DNA of 64,000 nucleotides from UBA4416 sp040387555 (lineage in GTDB: Bacteria; Bacteroidota; Bacteroidia; B-17B0; Aurantibacillaceae), in NCBI GenBank assembly GCA_040387555.1, contig JAZKDO010000003.1, positions 1,116,001 to 1,180,000 of the forward strand, written 5' to 3'. A program made the translations under genes and the position numbers. The notes under the pieces were generated by a model that was given only the letters and a program-made list of their open reading frames with translations, ran no database searches and had not been told where the DNA came from. Shown here piece by piece: positions 27,545-34,934 of the stretch (the first letter of the stretch is position 1; every line of letters starts with the position of its first letter).

Positions 27545-28402
27545 CTACCAGTCTTTTTCAACTTTCACTTTTTGTCCCGGGTCTCCTTTTTTCTTTCGAA
27601 GGGCCTGCATTTTCTTTTCATCATTTTTTAAAGCGTTCAACATTTTTTCAGCTTGCTCTTTACTCATTTGTGGCTGAGCGGCTTCTTTCTTCTCTTGTTC
27701 TTTCTGTTCTTTTTTATCTTTCTGGTCTTCTTTCTGATCCTTTTTATCCTGGTCTTTTTTATCGTCCTTCTTTTGATTTTTTTGCTGTTCCGCTAATTTC
27801 TTTTGGGCATAAGCCAAATTATAACGCGTGTCTTCATCTTTTGGATTTAATTTCAAGGATTTTTTATAACCTAAAATCGCATCTTCGTAGCTCTTTTGCA
27901 TAAGCTTGGAATTCCCATAATTATGCCAGGCCTTCTGAATCGTATCTGCATTTGAAACTGATTTAGCTACTACTTCAAACTGCTGGGAGGCCTGATCATA
28001 TACCAGGTTTGCAGCAGAATCTGGTGTCATTTTCGGGTTCGGTGTTTTTATTTTTCCTGTTTTTATAAGTTCAGCTGTTTTGTAATAAGCATCACCTAGA
28101 TTGAAATTTGCTTTATAATAGTCTTGTTTTTCTTTCAATGATTTTTTATAATAGTTAGCGGCTTCCATCGGTTTACCTCCATAGTAAGACTCATTACCGT
28201 CACGTAATACTATTTTTTCTTTTTGGGCGAAACCCGTTAGTGAAAATAAAAATATAAAGTACAGAGGCACATAAGTTTTTAAGTCCGCCAAACGAAAGAA
28301 AAAAGAAGATTCACTTTTGCATTTAGAAGAACTATACGGAAAATTAGTTCCCATTTTTTTTTCTATATTCCTATGTGGTTTAAATATTTTAAACATTTGC
28401 AT
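27545..28402 (-). CDS. batC: BatC: TPR protein with a charged tail
   Basis: Up to 285 residues: a hydrophobic export signal (about 41-59, VPLYFIFLFSLTGFAQ), TPR units (about 62-205) and a highly charged coiled tail rich in K, D, E and Q (about 206-270) before RKKKGDPGQKVKVEKDW. The first 40 residues are unusual for a signal peptide (Cys, Ser, Phe rich). The ATG at 28402 overlaps batB by 14 bp; the true start may be further in, for example a TTG near 28291 just before the hydrophobic stretch. Position between batB and batD supports the name. Confidence 0.82.
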   Translation of the reverse strand: MQMFKIFKPHRNIEKKMGTNFPYSSSKCKSESSFFFRLADLKTYVPLYFIFLFSLTGFAQKEKIVLRDGNESYYGGKPMEAANYYKKSLKEKQDYYKANFNLGDAYYKTAELIKTGKIKTPNPKMTPDSAANLVYDQASQQFEVVAKSVSNADTIQKAWHNYGNSKLMQKSYEDAILGYKKSLKLNPKDEDTRYNLAYAQKKLAEQQKNQKKDDKKDQDKKDQKEDQKDKKEQKEQEKKEAAQPQMSKEQAEKMLNALKNDEKKMQALRKKKGDPGQKVKVEKDW

Positions 28403-29438
28403 TATTAAAAAGATTCAATTTTTTCCAAAGTTTACTGGTGCGTTCTGATAATAATGCTTCCAATACTAAAAACAGTAATGCGGCCCCCAAAAACCACTGG
28501 AACTGATCTTCGTAATCAGTGTACATTTTACTCTCCATTTGTTTTTTATCCAACTCACCAATTTTATTAAGAATAACATCCAAACCGATATCTGAATTAC
28601 TAGCCTGAACATATACGCCATTGGTTTCGCCTGCAATGTCTTGTAAAATTTTCGGGTCTAATTTAGTAACAACTGTATTACCAGCATTATCTTTTTTGTA
28701 GCCACTAACAACTCCATCAATTACATTAGGAATGGGAACGCCGGATTCTGAACCAACTCCTATGGTATGAATTACAATATTTTTTTTGGCCGCTTCTTCT
28801 GCTGCATCCACCGCACTTTCCTTTGCTTCTTCATTATTTTCACCATCAGTTATAATCACAATGGCTTTATTTTTCCCTTCGTCCTTACCAAAACTTTCTA
28901 CCGATAAATTGATTGCATCCGCAATGTTTGTTCCCTGCACCGGAACAATTTTATTACTGATTCCTTCGAGGAATAATTTAGCCGAACTATAATCTGTAGT
29001 GATTGGTAATTGTACGTACGCTTCTCCGGCAAATACAATAATTCCTAATCGGTCGCCTTGCAGTTTATCGATCATGTTCTCTATGGCAATCTTAGCTCTT
29101 TCCAACCTGTTGGGGGAAAGATCTTGTGCCATCATACTATTGGATACATCAAGGCAAACCATAATGTCGGCACCTTCGCGTTTCACATCCTGCATTTTTG
29201 AGCCGGTTTGTAAATTACAGATTCCTAAAATCAAAAAAGAGAAGCCAAGTATAAATAAAATAAACTTTGTAGTTTTTTTTGCCCTTGATACTTCCGGCAA
29301 TAATTGTCCAATGAGAGAAAGGTCACCTAATTTTTTTAATTTCTTTTTTAAACTGTATACATACCAGATATAGATGGCAATGCAAACTGGAATGATTGCA
29401 AAGGCATAAAAATATATTGGATTTTCAAATTTAAACAT
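28389..29438 (-). CDS. batB: BatB: vWA-domain membrane protein
   Basis: 349 residues: two N-terminal membrane helices (about 8-27 and 55-75), a von Willebrand A domain (about 88-300) and a C-terminal helix (about 312-330). The metal-ion site MIDAS is complete: DVSNSM (about 96-101), the Thr loop PITTDYS and ITDGENNE. vWA domains bind partner proteins through a metal ion, probably here BatA or a MoxR substrate. It overlaps batA by 1 bp and batC by 14 bp, a sign of tight coupling. Confidence 0.93.
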   Translation of the reverse strand: MFKFENPIYFYAFAIIPVCIAIYIWYVYSLKKKLKKLGDLSLIGQLLPEVSRAKKTTKFILFILGFSFLILGICNLQTGSKMQDVKREGADIMVCLDVSNSMMAQDLSPNRLERAKIAIENMIDKLQGDRLGIIVFAGEAYVQLPITTDYSSAKLFLEGISNKIVPVQGTNIADAINLSVESFGKDEGKNKAIVIITDGENNEEAKESAVDAAEEAAKKNIVIHTIGVGSESGVPIPNVIDGVVSGYKKDNAGNTVVTKLDPKILQDIAGETNGVYVQASNSDIGLDVILNKIGELDKKQMESKMYTDYEDQFQWFLGAALLFLVLEALLSERTSKLWKKLNLFNNANV

Positions 29439-30448
29439 TATGGTATGGCTTTAAATACAAAGCGTTTTAATAAAAATTCTAATAATAAACAAATGGCAGC
29501 AGCAAGGGCTAATGGCAAAAAGTGTTCAGCCTTATTGGTAAAGCTTTTTTCACTAATAATCGTTTTTTCAAGCAGGTCAATTTCTTTGTATGTTTTTTCA
29601 AGACTTTCCCGATCAGTTGCTCTGAAATATTTTCCCCCTGTAATTTTACTGATCTGCGTCATAGTAGCATCATCAATATCTACGTCAACGTAATCGTATT
29701 CCATTTCTCCGTTAGGGTATAAAGCAACCGGTTGTAAGGCTTTTCCTTTACTTCCAACACCTATACAATACACACGTACACCGAATGTTTTAGCAATATC
29801 AGCTGCGGTTAACGGTGTAATTTCTCCAACATTACTTACACCATCAGAGATTAAAATCACAACTTTGCTTTTCGCTTTGCTGTCTTTTACGCGGGCAACA
29901 CCACCGGCAAGACCTAAACCTATTGCTGTTCCCTGATCTAACATCCCTGCTTTAATATCGCCAAACATGTTTTTAATAATTTTATGATCGGTTGTTAATG
30001 GGCATTGCGTGAACGCTTCACCACCAAAAATTACCAATCCGATTTTATCGTTTGGACGCGCATCAATAAAGTCAGATAAGACTTCTTTTGCCACTTCAAT
30101 ACGGTTCGGTTTAAAATCCTTTGCCAGCATAGATAGAGAAACGTCTAAACTCACAACAATATCAATTCCTTCTGTTTTAGTGTCTTTCCAACTACTACGG
30201 GATTGAGGACGGCCAATAGCTAATATCAATAAGGAAATGCAAACTAAACGAAGAACAAATAAAATATGTCTGAATTTTGCTTTTAATGAAGATTTAATGC
30301 CGGTTAATAAATTGAATGATGAATAATTTACTTCCCCTTCATAAGTTTTTAATTTATAAATATACCACGCAATCATGATTGGTATAATCAGGAACAACCA
30401 AAACCAGTGTTTCTCGGCAAACTGTATGTCTTTAAAATATGAGTACAA
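29438..30448 (-). CDS. batA: BatA: vWA-domain membrane protein
   Basis: 336 residues with the same layout as BatB: N-terminal helices (12-32 and about 58-77), vWA domain (about 88-300) with MIDAS residues DVSLSM, PLTTDHK and ISDGVSNVGEI, and a C-terminal helix (about 310-330). BatA and BatB are ancient paralogues. It starts 11 bp after the preceding gene of the operon. Confidence 0.93.
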   Translation of the reverse strand: MYSYFKDIQFAEKHWFWLFLIIPIMIAWYIYKLKTYEGEVNYSSFNLLTGIKSSLKAKFRHILFVLRLVCISLLILAIGRPQSRSSWKDTKTEGIDIVVSLDVSLSMLAKDFKPNRIEVAKEVLSDFIDARPNDKIGLVIFGGEAFTQCPLTTDHKIIKNMFGDIKAGMLDQGTAIGLGLAGGVARVKDSKAKSKVVILISDGVSNVGEITPLTAADIAKTFGVRVYCIGVGSKGKALQPVALYPNGEMEYDYVDVDIDDATMTQISKITGGKYFRATDRESLEKTYKEIDLLEKTIISEKSFTNKAEHFLPLALAAAICLLLEFLLKRFVFKAIP

Positions 30449-30459
30449 GATATCGGGTA

Positions 30460-31437
30460 TTAATTTTTAGTTGTTTGAGTTTGGTTTGTTGTTGCTATTT
30501 CTTCCCTTAAGGTGCCTTTTACAAAATCAAACGCATTGTTTAAGGTTAACGTATGCTCCGCTTCAATTGGAATTTGTTTGGCAAATTTCACAAAATCAGA
30601 AAGGGTTAAGATCTGGTTTAATTTTGCTTTACTATCCGAATCAACTACCTGTGATTTAAAAATTTTAATGATCTCATCAGAAGTTAATTCTAATGCATTG
30701 ATATTAAAACGTTCTTCAATATATAAACGAATAGTATCCGCAATGGAAGAATAATATTCTTTGGTTTTGTTATCTTTCCAAACCGCTTCGGATTTTATTT
30801 TTTCCAATGCTTCCAATGCGGAGATGTGTGCCGGAATTTTTGGTTTCTCAACAATAACTTCAACTGGTTTTTTCTTGTTCAGTTTGTTGATGATAAAGAT
30901 CAGAAGTATAATTGCCGCTAAAATGGCCAGGCCAATATAGGCATAAGGTAAATACCATTTCCAGTCAAATGGTTCATCATAAGGTGGCTTAATGTCTTTT
31001 ACTTTTGTTAGAGAAGTATCAGTAGCTACTGTATTTACCAATAAATGCAATGGCTCAGTAAATAAAGGATTGGTAGTATCTTTATTTAAGATAAATTTAA
31101 AGGGGGCAATATAATAAGCACCGCTATCAAAGGAAGTAATAGTTAGCTGAATGCGTTGCTGAATTATATTGGGTTTGTTTTTATTTGGAATTGTAGTGTC
31201 AATTTTAGTAATGTTTAAAATTTCAATTCCTTTTTTGATAGTGTCTTCAAACTCTGGCCAAATGATTTCCAGGTTCTTTTGGGTGGATGCGTCATAAGTC
31301 AGGTAAATGTCCAGTTTCGTTTGTGCGCCAATACGTATTGAGTTAGAATCCAGCACAGCATGAACTTCTGTTTGAGCTTTAGCAAACGTAAATGCTAAAA
31401 CTGAAAAGATAAATAGTATGTGTTTTTTTAATGTCAT
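30460..31437 (-). CDS. Bat-operon membrane protein with BatD-like exterior
   Basis: 325 residues: signal peptide (1-21, ending FAKAQ), a periplasmic beta domain (22-160) opening TEVHAVLDSNSIRIGAQTKLDIYLTY, a BatD-like start, one membrane helix (about 168-190) and a cytoplasmic helical domain (about 205-310). This is the conserved hypothetical gene usually found between DUF58 and batA in Bacteroidota. Its role within the complex is unknown. The 81-bp upstream spacer holds the second 24-bp repeat copy. Confidence 0.85.
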   Translation of the reverse strand: MTLKKHILFIFSVLAFTFAKAQTEVHAVLDSNSIRIGAQTKLDIYLTYDASTQKNLEIIWPEFEDTIKKGIEILNITKIDTTIPNKNKPNIIQQRIQLTITSFDSGAYYIAPFKFILNKDTTNPLFTEPLHLLVNTVATDTSLTKVKDIKPPYDEPFDWKWYLPYAYIGLAILAAIILLIFIINKLNKKKPVEVIVEKPKIPAHISALEALEKIKSEAVWKDNKTKEYYSSIADTIRLYIEERFNINALELTSDEIIKIFKSQVVDSDSKAKLNQILTLSDFVKFAKQIPIEAEHTLTLNNAFDFVKGTLREEIATTNQTQTTKN

Positions 31438-31443
31438 ATTTTT

Positions 31444-31467
31444 TTCTCGACTTCGCTCGAAATGACA
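31444..31467. repeat. Dispersed 24-bp repeat, copy 2 (DUF58-batA side spacer)
   Basis: TTCTCGACTTCGCTCGAAAT followed by GACA, the same orientation as copy 1. It sits inside the bat operon between two codirectional genes. Confidence 0.8.
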
Positions 31468-31518
31468 AATTTATTTTGTCTTCTTTCCCTTTAGCCCCTT
31501 TAATTCTTTATTTCCCTT

Positions 31519-32385
31519 CTATCTCTTTTTAAACAAAGTCATTAATGGTTTAATATATCCTTCATGCGTATGTATCGTTGTAAAGTCCACACCACTTTTA
31601 GTGAAACTATCTTTTAATTGCGCTTCAAACTTTAAATGGTTGACTTCTAATTTTTTTCGGAAGGTTTTATCGCTGGTATCCACCCACATGATCTTTCCTG
31701 TCTCATTATCTTTTAATTTGATGAGCCCAACATCCGGCAACGTGTTTTCATGAACGTCATTAATTCTTAGCGCTACAAGGTCATGCTTACGATTAGCAAT
31801 CTTCATGGCATCAGAATAAGGATGAGAGTCCCTGAAATCAGAAATTAAAAACGTAATACTTTTCTTTTTAATAATATTTGTCAAATACTTTAAAGCCAAC
31901 TCAATATTTGTTCCTTTGTTAATCGGTTCAATATTGATGAGTTCCCTGATGATCCTTAAAATATGCGATTTTCCTTTTTTTGGTGGAATAAATTTTTCGA
32001 TCTTATCACTGAAAAATATCACACCAATTTTATCATTATTTTGTGAAGCGGAGAAGGCAATCACTGCACAAAGTTCAGTAATCAAATCTTGTTTGAATTG
32101 TTTCTGAGTACCGAATTTTTCACTGGCACTTACATCAACTAATATCATCACGTTTAATTCACGTTCTTCTTCAAACACTTTCACATAAGGTGTTCTTAAG
32201 CGCGCTGTCACATTCCAATCAATTGTTCTTACATCATCGCCAGGTGTATATTCTCGTACTTCGCTGAAAGCCATGCCGCGACCTTTAAACGCAGAGTGGT
32301 ATTCACCGGAAAAAATCTGGTTACTCAAACCCTTCGTTTTGATCTCTATTTTCCTTACTTTTTTAAGTAATTCGGCTGTTTCCAT
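31519..32385 (-). CDS. DUF58 vWA-like protein
   Basis: 288 residues, cytoplasmic (no signal or helix). The DUF58 core GYHSAFKGRGMAFSEVREYTPGDDVRTIDWNVTAR is at about 28-62, followed by a vWA-like fold with ILVDVSAS (about 81-88) and ISDFRDS. DUF58 proteins are regular partners of MoxR AAA+ ATPases. The start ATG directly follows the stop of the transglutaminase-like gene with no gap. It likely links the ATPase to the membrane Bat proteins. Confidence 0.93.
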   Translation of the reverse strand: METAELLKKVRKIEIKTKGLSNQIFSGEYHSAFKGRGMAFSEVREYTPGDDVRTIDWNVTARLRTPYVKVFEEERELNVMILVDVSASEKFGTQKQFKQDLITELCAVIAFSASQNNDKIGVIFFSDKIEKFIPPKKGKSHILRIIRELINIEPINKGTNIELALKYLTNIIKKKSITFLISDFRDSHPYSDAMKIANRKHDLVALRINDVHENTLPDVGLIKLKDNETGKIMWVDTSDKTFRKKLEVNHLKFEAQLKDSFTKSGVDFTTIHTHEGYIKPLMTLFKKR

Positions 32386-33687
32386 TTAACTTTTTACCAA
32401 GCGTTTTTTTAAAAGTAAAACTCCTTTAACTGCAATGCATAAACACCATAAACCCAACAATCCTAAACTGGCTTTATATACAAATAGCTTATAATAGTGA
32501 TTTCGATTATTTACCTTGATGGTATTTATGTAATATGTTCCATAATGGCTCGTCTCACTTAAGTATTCCTTAAAAGATTCTTTAAAGGCCATGTTCTCAT
32601 TAATATTTTCTTTAATGACATATAATGAAACGGCAGGTTTTAAATAATCAATTTCAGATTGATTCACTAGAGTATAATTAACTGTATCAATATTAAAAGA
32701 AGAGTCAATAACCAATGCTTGTTTGCCTTCAAAATTATTTGCATTGATAGCGTTTAAAAGATCAACTGAATTTAGAACCTCATTATTAGCGTTCACAACC
32801 ATTGTTTTTTTTGAAGTTAAATCTACAAAAGCCCATTTACCCTGTTCTTTTATATAACATTCATTAAATACATGGCCAGAGGTACCGATATAATCCATCC
32901 ATCCGGCAACACCAATTTTTCTGGTTGGAATTCCCGCACAATTAGCGAATAAATGAAACACATCTGTGTATATAGCACAATCTACTTTGTTTTGTTTTGA
33001 GCACGCTATCTTATACTGGGTTAATGGTGTTTCTTGTTTCATGTTACCAAAAGGTGCGCCACCTGATGAGCTTAGTTGTTTTACTAAATAACTTGAAATT
33101 AGTTTGATCTTTTCAGTTGTAGGTAAAGTGTCGTTTAATTTTATGTTTTCGGCAATGATTTTTTTTGTTTCCTGCAATTCGCTTTCTGTTACAGAATTTG
33201 AAAATTTAGTCCACCTGTTTGTTGAAAATAATTGATAGTCAATTAAGGGAAGGGTAGAATTAACAATGAAAGTGTAATTATCATTGGGGTTATATTCAAC
33301 TGTAATAACATTTGTTTTAAGACTTTTGTGTTGAATTTCAGAAGTTAAAGTGTAGGTGTTAATTCCAGGGTTAAGTTTAATAGTGGGAACTTCAATAGAT
33401 TGTAACACATACGATTGCCCTTGCTGATAAGAAATCTTCCAATTCGTTTTTTGTGGAACAGGTGAAATATTTAATGTCAGTGAATCTGAACTTTCTAACT
33501 TTAAACCTTTTATTCTATATGTTTCTTCCGAAAAGTAAAGTTCATTATAATTTACAGCGTCAGTATATAGATAGCCATTATAGCGGTTATCGTACATATT
33601 TTTATTATAAAAGAATAGAACTATCAACGTTACCGTAAATAGTAGCATAAACCATTCTTTTATAAAAAACCTGTAAAAAGTTAACAT
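32386..33687 (-). CDS. Transglutaminase-like membrane protein in the moxR-bat operon
   Basis: 433 residues: membrane helix near the N-terminus (about 12-27), an extracytoplasmic beta region (30-150), a transglutaminase-like papain fold (about 185-300), and a C-terminal helix (about 405-427). A complete catalytic triad can be drawn: C237 in VDCAIYTDVF, H272 in TSGHVFNECY and D289 in WAFVDLTSKK. In other phyla MoxR-DUF58 clusters carry a different transglutaminase membrane protein (TgpA type) with many helices; this one has only two. Whether it is a protease, a transglutaminase or a binder is unknown. Confidence 0.82.
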   Translation of the reverse strand: MLTFYRFFIKEWFMLLFTVTLIVLFFYNKNMYDNRYNGYLYTDAVNYNELYFSEETYRIKGLKLESSDSLTLNISPVPQKTNWKISYQQGQSYVLQSIEVPTIKLNPGINTYTLTSEIQHKSLKTNVITVEYNPNDNYTFIVNSTLPLIDYQLFSTNRWTKFSNSVTESELQETKKIIAENIKLNDTLPTTEKIKLISSYLVKQLSSSGGAPFGNMKQETPLTQYKIACSKQNKVDCAIYTDVFHLFANCAGIPTRKIGVAGWMDYIGTSGHVFNECYIKEQGKWAFVDLTSKKTMVVNANNEVLNSVDLLNAINANNFEGKQALVIDSSFNIDTVNYTLVNQSEIDYLKPAVSLYVIKENINENMAFKESFKEYLSETSHYGTYYINTIKVNNRNHYYKLFVYKASLGLLGLWCLCIAVKGVLLLKKRLVKS

Positions 33688-33704
33688 GTAATTTATTTAG
33701 ATAA

Positions 33705-34697
33705 CTATGGCACTTCAACTGCGTTCAACAGTTCATTAATGATATGTTCAGTGGTAATATTTTCCGCTTCTGCCTCATAAGTTAAACCAATCCGGTGACG
33801 CATCACGTCTAAACAAACAGCACGAACATCTTCAGGAATTACATAACCTCTTCGTTTGATAAAGGCATACGCTTTGGCAGCCAATGCTAAATTGATACTT
33901 GCACGCGGAGATCCTCCATAAGAGATTAACGGAGCAAACTTATCCAATTTATATTCTTTAGGGAAACGAGTTGCGAATACAATGTCTACAATGTAACGTT
34001 CTATTTTTTCGTCCATGTAAACATCCTTTACCACATTACGGGCATTTAAAATGTCTTCAGGCTTCAGAACAATATTTGCTTTAGGCATTCCTGCTCTTGA
34101 AATATTAGCAGCTATTACTTTACGCTCATCTTCTTTGGTAGGGTAGGTGATTACCACTTTTAGCATAAAACGATCCATCTGGGCTTCCGGTAAAGGATAG
34201 GTTCCTTCCTGCTCAACGGGGTTTTGCGTTGCTAAAACTAAAAATGGGTTAGGTAATTTAAAAGTTTCATCGCCAATGGTTACTTGCTTTTCCTGCATCG
34301 CTTCAAGCAAAGCTGACTGTACTTTTGCCGGTGCACGATTGATCTCATCAGCCAATACGAAATTGGCAAAAATAGGTCCTTTACGAATTGAGAATTGTTC
34401 TTGCTTTTGGTTGTAGATCATTGTTCCGATTAAATCGGCTGGTAATAAATCGGGAGTAAACTGGATTCGACTGAATTTAGCATCGATGCAAGTAGCCAAT
34501 GTATTGATCGCTAATGTTTTTGCAAGTCCAGGGACACCTTCAAGCAAAATGTGGCCATTACTTAACAAACCAATTAACAAACGCTCAACCATATGGTGCT
34601 GACCAATTATGACCTTGTCCATTTCATTTGTTAAAACATCTACAAACGCGCTCTCGCGCTGAATGCGCTCATTCAATTCTCTAATATCTACTACCAT
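33705..34697 (-). CDS. MoxR-family AAA+ ATPase
   Basis: 330 residues. Walker A is GVPGLAKT (54-61), Walker B is FVLADEINRAP, the sensor 1 region is LVLATQNPVEQEGTYPLPEAQMDRFM, and the C-terminal lid has YGGSPRASINLALAAKAYA. MoxR ATPases act as chaperones that mature or remodel partner complexes. This is the first gene of the nine-gene leftward operon running down to batE, with a -7 box 28 bp upstream. Confidence 0.95.
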   Translation of the reverse strand: MVVDIRELNERIQRESAFVDVLTNEMDKVIIGQHHMVERLLIGLLSNGHILLEGVPGLAKTLAINTLATCIDAKFSRIQFTPDLLPADLIGTMIYNQKQEQFSIRKGPIFANFVLADEINRAPAKVQSALLEAMQEKQVTIGDETFKLPNPFLVLATQNPVEQEGTYPLPEAQMDRFMLKVVITYPTKEDERKVIAANISRAGMPKANIVLKPEDILNARNVVKDVYMDEKIERYIVDIVFATRFPKEYKLDKFAPLISYGGSPRASINLALAAKAYAFIKRRGYVIPEDVRAVCLDVMRHRIGLTYEAEAENITTEHIINELLNAVEVP

Positions 34698-34724
34698 AAG
34701 TGTTTTTGTTTATTACAAGCGTCA

Positions 34725-34732
34725 CAAAGTTA
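34725..34732 (-). promoter_or_regulatory. -7 box of the moxR-bat operon
   Basis: TAACTTTG on the reverse strand is an exact TAnnTTTG match, 28 bp before the moxR start. No clear -33 element. Confidence 0.6.
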
Positions 34733-34934
34733 GCATTGGTAGGGGCTAGCGCTATTTTTGGCTTGTTAAAATATGTTAACTAAATTTTGCATTTAACGTA
34801 TTTTTAAGGAGTTATAAATTATTTCCAGATATGTCAATTTTATGACCACTTATGAGAAAAGAAGCACCACTTATTGATTTGTTAAAAATTATGTTAATTA
34901 ACAACCTATCTTTAATTATCTAAAACTTAATTTT

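Noticed and set aside
27520..27903. 127-residue plus-strand ORF
   Set aside because: Antisense to the low-complexity charged tail of BatC, which creates long open shadow frames.
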